NCBI GenBank assembly: GCA_022839045.1
Contig: JALHDI010000023.1
Span: forward strand, 1 to 64,000
Source of the DNA: Sporomusaceae bacterium
GTDB taxonomy: Bacteria; Bacillota_C; Negativicutes; Sporomusales_B; UBA7701
DNA length: 64,000 nt
Direction of reading: 5' to 3'
Part shown: in pieces, positions 33,223 through 42,752 of the stretch
How positions within the stretch are numbered: position 1 is the stretch's first letter
How the letters are laid out: each line of letters opens with the position of its first letter
The notes under the pieces: model-generated
Databases searched by the model: none
Seen by the model: only the letters and a program-made list of their open reading frames with translations
What the model was told of the DNA's origin: nothing
Made by a program: the position numbers and the translations under genes

Positions 33223-34518
33223 TTGACCGACTGGAGAAACGTTTATAAGGATAAAATCGTCACGGCGGAAGAGGCCGTGCAGAGCATCAAATCCGGCGAC
33301 CGGGTGGTGGTGGGCCACGCCTGCGGCGAACCGGCCGCGCTGGTGGAGGCGATGGTGGCGCGCGCTCCCCGGGTGCGAGACGTTGAAGTTGTGCATATGG
33401 TCGCCATGGGACCGGCCAAATACGCTCAGCCCGGCATGGAGCAGAGTTTTCGCCATAACGCGCTCTTTGTCGGCGGTTCAACCCGAAAAGCGGTCGAGGA
33501 AAAGCGCGCCGATTACACCCCCTGCTTCTTCTCGGAGATACCGCGTCTGTTCCGCAACCGGATCCTGCCGGTAAACGTGGCGCTCATCCAGGTAACGCCG
33601 CCTGATGACGAGGGGTTCTGCAGCTACGGGGTGTCGGTGGACTACACCAAAGTCGCGGCCGAGAGCGCCTATGTGGTCATAGCCCAGATGAACAGCTTCC
33701 TGCCGCGGACCGGCGGCGCCAGAATCCACCTCGACGCTATCAACTACATTGTCGAGGCCGACTGTCCGGTGATCGAGCTGGCGCCCCCGGCCATCGGCGA
33801 CGAGGAAAGGGCCATCGGCGAAAACGTGGCCAGCCTCATTCCCGACGGCGCCACCCTGCAATTGGGCATCGGCGCCATCCCCGACGCCGTGCTGCTCTTC
33901 CTAAAAGACAAGAAAGACCTCGGCATCCACTCGGAGATGTTCTCCGACGGGGTGGTCGTCCTGGCGGAAAGCGGCGTGGTCACCAACCGGAGAAAAACCA
34001 TCAATACCGGTAAGTTTATGGCCACTTTCCTGATGGGAACAAAGAAGCTGTATGATTTCGTCCACAACAACCCCAACGTGGAATTGCATCCGGTGGACTA
34101 TATCAACGACCCGGTTATTATCGGGCAGCATGAGAATATGGTTTCGATCAATTCGGCCCTTCAATTCGACCTGATGGGACAGGTCAACGCCGAAATGATC
34201 GGTTCACGGCAGTTCAGCGGCATCGGCGGACAGGTCGATTTTGTGCGCGGCGCCAGCCGCTCGCCGGGCGGCAAGTCGATAATCGCCCTGCCGTCCACCG
34301 CCGCCGGCGGGAAGATATCCCGCATCCGCTGCGAGCTCGATTGCGGCTCGGCGGTATCCACTTCGCGAAACGACGTTCATTATGTCGTCACCGAATACGG
34401 CATCGCCGAACTCAGAGGCAAGAGCCTGCGAGAGCGGGCCAAAGCGCTGATTGCCATCAGCCACCCGGAGTTTCGCGACCAAATTGCCGCCGAAGCCCGG
34501 GAAAAAGGCATAATTTGA
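33223..34518 (+). CDS. Acetyl-CoA hydrolase/transferase family, probable 4-hydroxybutyrate CoA-transferase
   Basis: The 431-aa class I CoA-transferase has the catalytic Glu motif (IHSEMFSDG at about residue 225) and the family segments QLGIGAIPDAVL, FSGIGGQVDFVRGA and VVTEYGIAELRG. The TTG start follows AAGGAGGTGAGGG. Its position after abfD suggests it activates 4-hydroxybutyrate with acetyl- or butyryl-CoA (AbfT/Cat2-like). Substrate choice is inferred from context. Confidence 0.88.
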   Translation: MTDWRNVYKDKIVTAEEAVQSIKSGDRVVVGHACGEPAALVEAMVARAPRVRDVEVVHMVAMGPAKYAQPGMEQSFRHNALFVGGSTRKAVEEKRADYTPCFFSEIPRLFRNRILPVNVALIQVTPPDDEGFCSYGVSVDYTKVAAESAYVVIAQMNSFLPRTGGARIHLDAINYIVEADCPVIELAPPAIGDEERAIGENVASLIPDGATLQLGIGAIPDAVLLFLKDKKDLGIHSEMFSDGVVVLAESGVVTNRRKTINTGKFMATFLMGTKKLYDFVHNNPNVELHPVDYINDPVIIGQHENMVSINSALQFDLMGQVNAEMIGSRQFSGIGGQVDFVRGASRSPGGKSIIALPSTAAGGKISRIRCELDCGSAVSTSRNDVHYVVTEYGIAELRGKSLRERAKALIAISHPEFRDQIAAEAREKGII

Positions 34519-34670
34519 GCGTTGTACCGATAGCATCGGGGGTTTCCTGATGCCATCCTGTACTAATCTGGCGGGGTTGGGAATTATTTATGGCCGTTAT
34601 TGACCGGCGGGAAGACGATGTGGTATTATTTACCTGGATATGGTACACGGTATCCGGATAATTTAATAGC

Positions 34671-34832
34671 TGGGATAGGTGCCCTACGGGGCTTAATAGG
34701 GAAGTCCGGTTGAACGCCGGCGCGGTCCCGCCACTGTATTGGGGAGCAAACCCGAGTTTACGCCACTGGGACGAAAAGTCTTGGGAAGGTTCGGGCGAGC
34801 GAAGATCCAGAGCCAGGAGAACTGCCTATCTG
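34671..34832 (+). promoter_or_regulatory. Cobalamin riboswitch
   Basis: The class I AdoCbl aptamer blocks are clear: TTAATAGGGAA (34693-34703), CCGGCGCGGTCCCGCCACTGTA (34717-34738, the B12 box with flanks), GCCACTGG (34762-34769), GGGAAGG (34783-34789) and GAGCCAGGA (34810-34818). The closing helix GATAGG (34674-34679) pairs with CCTATC (34825-34830). It precedes two terminators and the TonB-ECF operon, so cobalamin should repress that operon. Confidence 0.95.
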
Positions 34833-34898
34833 ACAATCGCCGTTATCACCCACGAAGGATGGGGAGGAGATTCTCGACGCAACCTTTGCGCTGAATCC

Positions 34899-34924
34899 TT
34901 CCCGGCATTAATGCCGGGTTTTTT
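34899..34924 (+). terminator. Riboswitch-linked terminator
   Basis: CCCGGCAT / ATGCCGGG with a TA loop and six T residues lies about 70 bases after the cobalamin aptamer. Confidence 0.88.
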
Positions 34925-34953
34925 GTCGGAGACAGTTGTGCCGGTTTCTATGA

Positions 34954-34985
34954 GAGCCTTCCGTTCTGCGGAAGGCTCCTTTTTA
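34954..34985 (+). terminator. Second terminator upstream of the TonB receptor
   Basis: The 10-bp stem GAGCCTTCCG / CGGAAGGCTC is followed by CTTTTTATT. Two terminators in series would tighten riboswitch control, or one may belong to a separate leader. Confidence 0.8.
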
Positions 34986-35189
34986 TTGCGGGCCATCTGG
35001 CCAACGTTTCGTTTGCCATTCATGATATGCTTTTTCGTCGCGCCCGGGCGGCAGCGCGACCCCGTCCCTCAAGGGACACTCTTTTTAAAATGTTTTTGGA
35101 AAATAGATCATTTCAGTCGCCGGAGGTGATGAATTTGCTGGGGAAAGACCGGCTATGACCGGATAAAAAGTATCGAAGGAGTGATTGCC

Positions 35190-37085
35190 GTGATAAAAGG
35201 GAAGGGGTTACGCCGGGCGATTTGTTCGGCTCTCGCCGTCAGCCTGAGCTGGTCGGTGGCGAATGCGGCGCTGGCCCAGGAACAGACCGAGTACGATTTC
35301 GCCCCCGTTATCGTTACCGCGCTAAGGGAGAAGTCCCCCGACCTCAAAACCCCCGCGTACGTAAACGTGTACAGCGAAGAGAAGCTAAAGGCCACCGGCG
35401 CGCCCAATCTGCTCGACGCGCTGAAATTCACCGAGGGGATAACTTACGACGGTTATGGAGTCCAGGGCCACCTCTACAGCTCGATGACCGCCAAGGCGGT
35501 CATCAGGGGCATGGACCGGGGGACGGTGGTACTTGTCGATGGCGTGCCGACCAACCTGTCCGGTTACTACGCCCTGGAGCATATCCCGCTCGACAATATC
35601 GAGAGGGTCGAGGTGCTCAAGGGGGCGTCGTCGGTGCTGTACGGCACCGCGGCGATGGGCGGGGTTATAAACATCATCACCAAGAAGAAGCTCGAAAACA
35701 GCATTTCCCTGGAGCAGGGGAGCTTCGACAGCAACCGTCAGGCGCTGTCCCTCCAGCTGGGCAAGGTGGCGCTGTCGCTCGGCCACCGGGAAACGGGCGA
35801 CATCGGACAGATAAGCGATCCGTGGTCGAGCAACGGGCTTAACCGCAAGTACACCGCCTTCCGGGGCGATAGCCGCGATTTCGTGCGCTGGTCGTGGGCG
35901 ATCAGCGACAACATCACTTTCACTCATCAGCACGACGCCGACGATTTCAAGATCGACCGCATGAAGGAGGCCGGCGACGTTCTCGACGAGAAGATCCGCC
36001 AGAAGGATGCGAAGGATACCGCCATTCTTCAGGTCAGGCACGGACAGTGGACAAGCAAGTTTTACTATAATACCATGGACCGCGATTATAAGAAATTCAG
36101 CCCCGCCGGCGCGAGGACGGCGGACAATATCACCAGGTTCGGCAATCACGGCCTGGACAGCCAGACGACCTGGGCGACGGCCTTCGGCAAATATACAGCC
36201 GGCGTGGCCTGGCAGAAGGATTGGTTCAAGTGCGACGACAACTTCGCCCCGCCGGCTACTTCCACCGCGTATGTCGCCCGCAAGGAGCGGGATTTCTACT
36301 CGCTGTTCGGCCAGGTGACCCGCGCGCTCTCCCCCAAAACCGACCTGATCCTGGGGGCCAGGCAGGAGATGATCGAGCAAAAAGGCGCCAACGATTACAG
36401 CGAGTTCTGCCCGCAGCTACAGATCATAACGGCGATAAATCCCGAGCAGTCCTGGTACGTCAACGTCGGCCGGGCTTTCCGCATGCCCAGCTTGTCGGAC
36501 ATGTACGGGTCGACCTGGCGGAAGACGGCCAACCCCAACCTGGAACCGGAATACGGCTATAATTACGAGATTGGCTGGAAGAAAGCCGCAGGGGCGAGTT
36601 CGCTCAAGGTAGCCCTGTATTATATGGATTTCACCAACTACATCCAATGGAAACAGGTCGCCACCAACAACTATACCCCCTATAACACCCAGTTCCGCAA
36701 CGCGGGCGTGGAAGTGGGCTACGAGCGCAAATTGAGCGACCGCTGGACGTACAGCGCGGGGGTGAGCGTGAGCAACCCGCAGGAGAAGGCCGAGGGCGAG
36801 GACTGGAAGCTCTCCCTGGCTAGGCTGCAGGTGACCGGCGGCGTTCAGTACCGGTACGAAAAGTGGGCGGCCAACGTGAGCGTGTCTTACCTGGGGGACC
36901 GCAAGGACGGTCTTCGGCCGACCTTGCCGGTGAACGCGGAGATAAGGTATAAGGCGACGAAGGACAGCGAGTTCAAACTGCGTATGGAAAATGTCCTTGA
37001 TCGTCACGACATCGTGTCCAACGGGTCTTCCTACTACCGGGCCCTTCCCCGGACCTACTACCTCGGCGTGACCACCAAGTTTTAG
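35190..37085 (+). CDS. TonB-dependent outer-membrane receptor (BtuB-like)
   Basis: The outer-membrane beta-barrel of about 631 aa has a signal peptide (AICSALAVSLSWSVANAALA) and a plug domain (YDFAPVIVTALREK TonB-box region, VIRGMDRGTVVLVDGVP, IERVEVLKGASSVLYGTAAMGGVINIITKK). The 22-strand barrel ends in the terminal Phe (YYLGVTTKF). GTG 35190 is the better-spaced start after AAGGAG; 35181 abuts that site. The cobalamin riboswitch upstream suggests corrinoid transport. It shows that the cell has an outer membrane. Confidence 0.93.
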   Translation: MIKGKGLRRAICSALAVSLSWSVANAALAQEQTEYDFAPVIVTALREKSPDLKTPAYVNVYSEEKLKATGAPNLLDALKFTEGITYDGYGVQGHLYSSMTAKAVIRGMDRGTVVLVDGVPTNLSGYYALEHIPLDNIERVEVLKGASSVLYGTAAMGGVINIITKKKLENSISLEQGSFDSNRQALSLQLGKVALSLGHRETGDIGQISDPWSSNGLNRKYTAFRGDSRDFVRWSWAISDNITFTHQHDADDFKIDRMKEAGDVLDEKIRQKDAKDTAILQVRHGQWTSKFYYNTMDRDYKKFSPAGARTADNITRFGNHGLDSQTTWATAFGKYTAGVAWQKDWFKCDDNFAPPATSTAYVARKERDFYSLFGQVTRALSPKTDLILGARQEMIEQKGANDYSEFCPQLQIITAINPEQSWYVNVGRAFRMPSLSDMYGSTWRKTANPNLEPEYGYNYEIGWKKAAGASSLKVALYYMDFTNYIQWKQVATNNYTPYNTQFRNAGVEVGYERKLSDRWTYSAGVSVSNPQEKAEGEDWKLSLARLQVTGGVQYRYEKWAANVSVSYLGDRKDGLRPTLPVNAEIRYKATKDSEFKLRMENVLDRHDIVSNGSSYYRALPRTYYLGVTTKF

Positions 37086-37132
37086 TTGCCGGTGGGCTGG
37101 AGGGATTAGGCACAGCCCGGAAAGGAACAGGC

Positions 37133-38770
37133 ATGATAAGATACGCCGCTTTATTGGCCGTTTTGCTGGTCTTTCTCTGCCATGGCCGAACAGGAGCCCA
37201 CCCGGCGGACGTCACCGTCCGCGCCGATATTCCCTACAAGCTCACCGCCACCGGCGACGGGGGCGTCGGTCCGTCGGTCAGGGCGATGGTGGCGGTCGAG
37301 AATACCGGTTCGGCGGACAGGGTCGTCAATGTCGCCGTAAGTTTCCCGGCCGGCTTTGCGCCGCGCGTCGTTCCCGACGGCTGGCAGGCAAGCGCCGGCA
37401 GGATCGCCGGCGATGTCCGCCTGCCCGGGGGCTACGGTCAGTGGTTCGAGCTCTTGACCTTCGACGCCCGGTCAATGCCCGCCGGCGAATACGAGGTGGC
37501 GGTCACGGTGGACGACGGCGCCGCCGCCGCGACGGTCAGACGTATAGTGCCGGTCGGCCGGGCGTCCGGGAAAGCGGGCGAGGGGCTGGCGATCGGGCGG
37601 GTGGTGCTGCCGGTGGACCGGTTCGGCAACCGCGACGAACGGCTGGATGCCAACACGCTCATCCTCCGCGACAAGACGCTGGACTACTACAAGAATGTTC
37701 TGAGAGGGAAAGGCGCGTACAGCGATGTCGCCGAGGCGGTGCACCCCCTGGCGCACATGAACGTCGAGCTTGTCAACCCCGCCGGTGAGGAGAAACTGCT
37801 GCTCGTCACCTCGCGGCTGTTCGACCGTAACGGCCGGGCGGTGGCGGGCCTGTTCACCCCGGCGGCCAGCATCGACGACCGGGAAATCGGCGGCTTCGCC
37901 GGCAGCAAGGACGGGACGGCGGCGCTCGTCGCCCTGAGCGGCGAAGCCAGACAGACGGTGAGGCTGCCCATCTACGTCGACGAGAACCTTTTGTCCGGCG
38001 GGCAGTACGTTTTCGGCGTCAGCGTCAGGGAAGGCGGCCGGGAGGTCGCGAAAACCGAGCTGCCGGTGACGGTGATCGCCCGCGACAGCAAAGCGGCGAC
38101 CGTCACGCTTGCCGCGGGGGGGCTGGTGGCCTGCGGGCTGGCGGCCGCGGCCCGCTGGCGGCGGCTCATCCTCGGCGGGCTGAAAACGCGCTGGCTCATC
38201 ACGATAACGCTGTTCGGCGCCGCCAGTTTCGCGGCGGTAAACGTTCCGGCCACGCTGCTGAACGACGTGCTGCACGCGCTGCTGGGGCCGCTGGCTTTCC
38301 TCGTCACCGGTATGTTTCACGGCGTTATCCTTTACATGCTGCTGGCCGCACTGGTGGTGCTCATCCCCCGGCCCGGGGTTATCACCCTCCTATTGACCGT
38401 CAGGCTGCTGCTGGGGCTGCTGGCCTTCGGCCATGCCTCGCCGGTGGCTTTGCTGCTGTACGGTTGCCAGGCGATCCTCCTGGAAGCGGCCCTATACCTG
38501 GCGGGGATAACCGTTCCCTGGGGGCGGGACAAGGAAGATGCGGCGCGGACCGGCCGGCGCGGCCGCCTGCTTTGCGCCCTGGCCTGCGGGCTGGCCGACG
38601 GCGTGTGTACCTACCTTAATATCCATTCCCTGGCTTTTTTGTACCGGTTTTTTTACGCCGAATGGTACATTTTCGCCGCCGTGACCGTCAACGGGCTGCT
38701 GTACTCGGGGATTGGCGGCTATTTCGGCGCGGTGCTGGGCGATAAACTGCGGACGGTGGGCAGCGATTGA
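37133..38770 (+). CDS. ECF transporter S component fused to exported N-terminal domain
   Basis: The 545-aa protein has a signal peptide (LLAVLLVFLCHGRTGAHPA). About 300 residues of predicted beta-sandwich, periplasm-exposed sequence follow, NEW3/Ig-like at about 30-130 (MVAVENTGSADRVVNVAVSFPAGF begins that fold). Six or so membrane helices from about residue 320 (including FHGVILYMLLAALVVLI and WYIFAAVTVNGLLYSGIGGYFGAVLGD) match S components in layout. It is coupled by a 1-base overlap to a double ABC ATPase and then an EcfT. S components are normally about 200 aa, so the large exported domain is unusual. The substrate is inferred as a corrinoid. Confidence 0.75.
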   Translation: MIRYAALLAVLLVFLCHGRTGAHPADVTVRADIPYKLTATGDGGVGPSVRAMVAVENTGSADRVVNVAVSFPAGFAPRVVPDGWQASAGRIAGDVRLPGGYGQWFELLTFDARSMPAGEYEVAVTVDDGAAAATVRRIVPVGRASGKAGEGLAIGRVVLPVDRFGNRDERLDANTLILRDKTLDYYKNVLRGKGAYSDVAEAVHPLAHMNVELVNPAGEEKLLLVTSRLFDRNGRAVAGLFTPAASIDDREIGGFAGSKDGTAALVALSGEARQTVRLPIYVDENLLSGGQYVFGVSVREGGREVAKTELPVTVIARDSKAATVTLAAGGLVACGLAAAARWRRLILGGLKTRWLITITLFGAASFAAVNVPATLLNDVLHALLGPLAFLVTGMFHGVILYMLLAALVVLIPRPGVITLLLTVRLLLGLLAFGHASPVALLLYGCQAILLEAALYLAGITVPWGRDKEDAARTGRRGRLLCALACGLADGVCTYLNIHSLAFLYRFFYAEWYIFAAVTVNGLLYSGIGGYFGAVLGDKLRTVGSD

Positions 38771-40458
38771 TGCGAACGATGATAGAGATTGACGACCTCA
38801 CCTTTATTTATGGCAGCAGGACCGCGCCAACGCTCGCGGGGATAAACCTGACCGTTGCCGAGGGCGAGTTTGTGCTGATAACGGGCCGGACGGGGTGCGG
38901 CAAGAGCACGCTGCTCAAAACCCTCAACGGCCTGATCCCCCAGGAAAGCGGCGGGTCGATGACCGGATTGGTCCGCGTGGCCGGCCGCGACACCCGCGAT
39001 GTTGGCGTGGCGGAGCTGAGCGGCCTGGTGGGGTTGGTTTTCCAGAATCCCGAGGACCAGATTTTCGCCACCAGGGTGTCCGACGAGGTGGCCTTCGTGC
39101 TGGAAAACGCCGGGCTGGAGAGTGGCGTGATCGCAGAGCGGGTGAGGGAGGCGCTCGGTCAGGTCGGCCTGGCTGGCAAGGAGGACGCCGCCGTCCACAC
39201 CCTGTCGGGCGGCCAGAAGCAGCGGCTGGCCCTGGCGGCGGTCCTGGCGGCCCGGCCGCGGGTGATCGCCCTCGACGAACCGATAAGCCAGGTGGACCCC
39301 CAAGGGGCGGAAAATTTGCTGCGGCTCCTGGTGAGGCTCAACCGCGAACAGGGCATCACGGTGATCATCGTCGAGCATCGCCTCCAGGAGGTGGCGCCGC
39401 ACTGCCGGCGGCTGGTGGTGATGGACGGGGGGAAGATTGTCTGGGACGGGGCGGCTGAGGACGCGTTTGCCAATCCGCAGGTGCTGCGGGCACAGGGCAT
39501 GCGTCTGCCGCAGCCGGTGGCGGTTTGTCACGGATTGCGGGTTTTTCCGCCTGTGGCCGACAGCCGGGGAGCCGTTGCCGCCATCAAGGCGGCCTTCCCC
39601 CGCCTCGACCCCGCGGCGGTGCCTGTGCCTGCGGCCGCGGCCCGGGCGCCTGCGGGCGAAGAACTGGTGGGCGTGCGCAATCTGTCTTTCCGCTACGGCG
39701 GGCATGGCCCGGAGGTTATCGACGATGTTTCCTTAACCGTGGGCCGGGGCGAGATCGTCGCCGTCATGGGCGCCAACGGCGCCGGGAAAAGCACGCTGCT
39801 CCAGGTGATAAACGGCCTGCTCCGGCCCGGCAGGGGAAGCGTCGCGGTGCTGGGCCGCCGGCCGCAGGTCCGGGGCGGCGGCGTGGGCCAGGTGATGCAG
39901 AACCCCGACCTGATGTTGTTCTGTCCCACGGTGGCGCGGGAAATAGCCTTCGGCGGCGCCGACCGGGAGCGGTTGAACAGCCTGGTGGCCGGACTGGGGC
40001 TTACGGGGCTGGAGGAAGACTTCCCCCTGGCGCTGAGCAGGGGGCAACGGCTGAGGGTGGCGGTGGCGGCGGTGCTGGCCTGCCGGCCGGCGGTGCTGCT
40101 GCTCGATGAGCCCACCACCGGACAGGATATCGCCCACATCGGAGATATCGCCAAGGTGGCCGGGAAGTTTGCCGCCGCCGGCGGCGCGGTGATTTTCTGC
40201 ACCCATGACGGGGAGGTTGCCGCCCGCTACGCCAGCCGGGTGGTGGTAATGGCCCACGGGCGCGTCGCGCTGGACGGCCCGCCGCGGGAAGTATTCGCGC
40301 GGGCGGAACGGCTGGCGGCGGCGGGGGTGAAGCAGCCGCCGGCGGCGGCAATGGGGCAGGCTTTGGTTGGACGGACGGCTTTGGCGGCGGAGGAGGTGGT
40401 GGCTTTTGTTCGACAGGCAGATGTGGGAAGCGGACGCGGGCGACACCGTCATCCATAG
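38770..40458 (+). CDS. ECF transporter double ATPase (EcfA-A' fusion)
   Basis: The 562-aa protein contains two ABC ATPase domains in tandem. The first has Walker A GRTGCGKST, signature LSGGQKQRLALAA and Walker B VIALDEPISQVDP. The second has Walker A GANGAGKST, a deviant signature LSRGQRLRVAVAA and Walker B VLLLDEPTTGQD. The ATG overlaps the stop of the S-component gene. The EcfT gene starts inside its 3' end. It energises import through the T and S components. Confidence 0.93.
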   Translation: MRTMIEIDDLTFIYGSRTAPTLAGINLTVAEGEFVLITGRTGCGKSTLLKTLNGLIPQESGGSMTGLVRVAGRDTRDVGVAELSGLVGLVFQNPEDQIFATRVSDEVAFVLENAGLESGVIAERVREALGQVGLAGKEDAAVHTLSGGQKQRLALAAVLAARPRVIALDEPISQVDPQGAENLLRLLVRLNREQGITVIIVEHRLQEVAPHCRRLVVMDGGKIVWDGAAEDAFANPQVLRAQGMRLPQPVAVCHGLRVFPPVADSRGAVAAIKAAFPRLDPAAVPVPAAAARAPAGEELVGVRNLSFRYGGHGPEVIDDVSLTVGRGEIVAVMGANGAGKSTLLQVINGLLRPGRGSVAVLGRRPQVRGGGVGQVMQNPDLMLFCPTVAREIAFGGADRERLNSLVAGLGLTGLEEDFPLALSRGQRLRVAVAAVLACRPAVLLLDEPTTGQDIAHIGDIAKVAGKFAAAGGAVIFCTHDGEVAARYASRVVVMAHGRVALDGPPREVFARAERLAAAGVKQPPAAAMGQALVGRTALAAEEVVAFVRQADVGSGRGRHRHP

Positions 40459-41293
40459 GCTCGACGGCCGGCTGAAGCTTGTCCTGCTGTTCGCCCTGGG
40501 GCTCGGCGTCGTTCTGATCGACAGCCCGCGCACCCTGTTCGTGCTTTTTCTGGCCACCCTGGGCGGGCATATCGCGGCGAGAGCTTCGCTGCGCCGCTGG
40601 ACGCTGCTCGCCATCTTCCTCCTGCTGAGCATCTGGGGCTCGATGGTCAGCCAGGGCATCTTCTACAACCAGGAGCCGCGCAACCCGCTCGTCTGCCTGG
40701 TGGCGCCGTCGGCGCCCGTCATCGGCCAGGTTACCGGCGGAATCTACATCTACAGGGAGGGGTTGGCCTACGGGGCGGTGCAGGCGATGCGGTCATGCAT
40801 AATGCTGACCTACGGTTTCCTGCTGTGCTGGACCACCGACCCCCGGGAACTGCTGCGCAGTTTCGCCTTTCTGCGTCTCCCCTACGAGCTTTCTTTCATG
40901 GCTGTTACCGGCCTGCGGTTTCTGCCGGTGATCATCGGCGAGACGGTGACGGTGATAACCGCCCAGAAACTGCGCGGCTATGAGGCGATGAAGACGCTGT
41001 CGCCGGCGGGGGTCGTCAGGACGGGCCTTCAGACGCTGTGGCCGGTGCTGGCGCGGGCGCTCAGGCGGGCGGTCACGCTGGCCATGTCGGTGGAAAGCCG
41101 CGGCTTCGGCTGTCGCCGCGCCACTGCCCCGACGCAGCCGCTGTCGGTCCGGGGCAAGTTGGCCATGTTCTGCTGCGTCGCCGCGGTAGCGCTAGTGGGG
41201 GCGGCGAAAATATTGTATGTTGTCCAGTATAACGGCTGGGCCTATTTCCCGGCCTGCCGGGGCGTTTACGATTTTGTCAGGCAGTGGCTGTGA
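40406..41293 (+). CDS. ECF transporter transmembrane component EcfT
   Basis: The protein of about 295 aa has 5-6 membrane helices and the two EcfT coupling motifs seen as RG-containing helices (AQKLRGYEAM and SVESRGFGCRR). GGAGGAGGTGG precedes TTG 40406, which overlaps the ATPase gene by 53 bases. ATG 40421 is a possible alternative. It links the ATPases to the S component. Confidence 0.92.
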   Translation: MFDRQMWEADAGDTVIHRLDGRLKLVLLFALGLGVVLIDSPRTLFVLFLATLGGHIAARASLRRWTLLAIFLLLSIWGSMVSQGIFYNQEPRNPLVCLVAPSAPVIGQVTGGIYIYREGLAYGAVQAMRSCIMLTYGFLLCWTTDPRELLRSFAFLRLPYELSFMAVTGLRFLPVIIGETVTVITAQKLRGYEAMKTLSPAGVVRTGLQTLWPVLARALRRAVTLAMSVESRGFGCRRATAPTQPLSVRGKLAMFCCVAAVALVGAAKILYVVQYNGWAYFPACRGVYDFVRQWL

Positions 41294-41302
41294 GGTAGCG
41301 GG

Positions 41303-42727
41303 ATGAGAACGAAACATACGATGCGCTGGGTGCTCTTGGCGCTTTTTATCGCAAGCCTGGCAGCGCTGGGCTACTATGTATTTTGCGGCGAAGCGGGGAC
41401 GAGGCGTACCGCCGGGCCGGAGGCGGCCGGCGGCCGCTACCGCCTGGTGACGCAGTTGGCCTTGGGGCAGGTCGAGGTCAGGAACTACCAGCGCATGGGG
41501 TTCACCCGCGGCATCGTGCGGTTTTCCCCGGACGGCGCCAAGCTGGCGGTAGGGACGGAGGACGGCCAGGTGCTGGTCCTGTCGGCCCAAGGCGGGACGC
41601 TCTGGCGGCGGCCGCCGGGGATAGGGAAAATCACGGCGCTGGAGTTTGCGGCCGACGGCGGGTATCTGTACGTGGGCGAGACCGGCCCCGAGGGGAGCCT
41701 GTACTGCCTGGAGGCCGCCACCGGCAAGGAGCGGTGGAAAAGCGGCCTGGCGCGGGAGCTGGGCGTCGACATCAAGCGCAAGAACTACCCGGGCATCATC
41801 CGGATAATCGCCGCCAAGAGCGGACGCATCTACGCCCTGGCCCAGCGGTACGACCGGTCGGTCCGCGGCGAGAGCCTGTACTACGGCAGGATTTTCTGCC
41901 TGAGCCCGACGGGCCGGGAGTTATGGCGATACCCCAGCGGCGAGGCCATGGACGCCTGGGTCAACTGGATGGGCGGCGACGACCGGGGGGAACGGGTGGT
42001 TTTCGGCACCGCCAACTTCGACGTCGACAGACGGTACCGCTTCGCCAGGAATGTTTACTGCCTTGACGGCCAAACAGGGACAGAGGCGTGGAGCGCCTCC
42101 GTCGAAGCGACGCCGCCTTTCAACCGGACGATCATGCGGGGCAGCCCCAACATCGCCGCCGACGGCAGCTATATCGCGGCAATGGCCAGCGACGGCAGGG
42201 CGTTCTTATTCGACAGGGACGGCAGGGAGCTATGGCGGCGGACCCTCAGCCAGGCGAAAAAAGTATACGATGTGTACCTGAACGCCGTCGGCCGCGATGC
42301 CTACATGCTGGGCGACTATGCCGTTTTCACCACGATAAACACTTATAACAACGCCAACTGGCAATTGCCGACGCCGGTTGAGCACCCCAGCAGCAACAGC
42401 ATTTTCGTCTTCAGCCGCGCCGGTGATTTCGTCGCCAAATGGCGGGCCGGAGGCAGCATCGAGGAGATCGCCTTTGCGGCCGACCGGCGACTGGTGGCCG
42501 CGGTCGGACGCAACACCAAAACGAAGGATCACCGCATCCACGGCTTGTATGTCCTTAGCCTGCCGGACGGGCTACTGGAGGAAAGGCTGGCGACAGAAGG
42601 CCCCTGCGTCGCCGCGGCCATAAGCTCCGATCAGCGCCTGGCGGCGGGCATCGAGGCGCCCCTCCAACTGGATGACGGGACTATAGTCGGCGGCTACCGG
42701 ATATGGTTGTGGGAGAAGAAGGAATAA
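41303..42727 (+). CDS. Membrane-anchored PQQ/WD40-like beta-propeller protein
   Basis: The 474-aa protein has an N-terminal membrane anchor (WVLLALFIASLAALGYYVF). Repeated propeller blades follow with patterns such as VRFSPDGAKLAVGTEDGQVL, LYCLEAATGKERWKSG, VYCLDGQTGTEAWSAS and AFLFDRDGRELWRRT. It faces the periplasm. A Cys after the anchor is not in a good lipobox. It lies between the ECF and ExbBD-TonB genes in one operon, so a periplasmic substrate- or complex-binding role is possible but unproven. Confidence 0.8.
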   Translation: MRTKHTMRWVLLALFIASLAALGYYVFCGEAGTRRTAGPEAAGGRYRLVTQLALGQVEVRNYQRMGFTRGIVRFSPDGAKLAVGTEDGQVLVLSAQGGTLWRRPPGIGKITALEFAADGGYLYVGETGPEGSLYCLEAATGKERWKSGLARELGVDIKRKNYPGIIRIIAAKSGRIYALAQRYDRSVRGESLYYGRIFCLSPTGRELWRYPSGEAMDAWVNWMGGDDRGERVVFGTANFDVDRRYRFARNVYCLDGQTGTEAWSASVEATPPFNRTIMRGSPNIAADGSYIAAMASDGRAFLFDRDGRELWRRTLSQAKKVYDVYLNAVGRDAYMLGDYAVFTTINTYNNANWQLPTPVEHPSSNSIFVFSRAGDFVAKWRAGGSIEEIAFAADRRLVAAVGRNTKTKDHRIHGLYVLSLPDGLLEERLATEGPCVAAAISSDQRLAAGIEAPLQLDDGTIVGGYRIWLWEKKE

Positions 42728-42752
42728 TTTACGCAGCATTGGAGGGATCGGT

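Noticed and set aside
34710..35129. A 139-codon frame in the TonB operon leader
   Set aside because: It runs through the cobalamin riboswitch and two terminators and has no ribosome-binding site.
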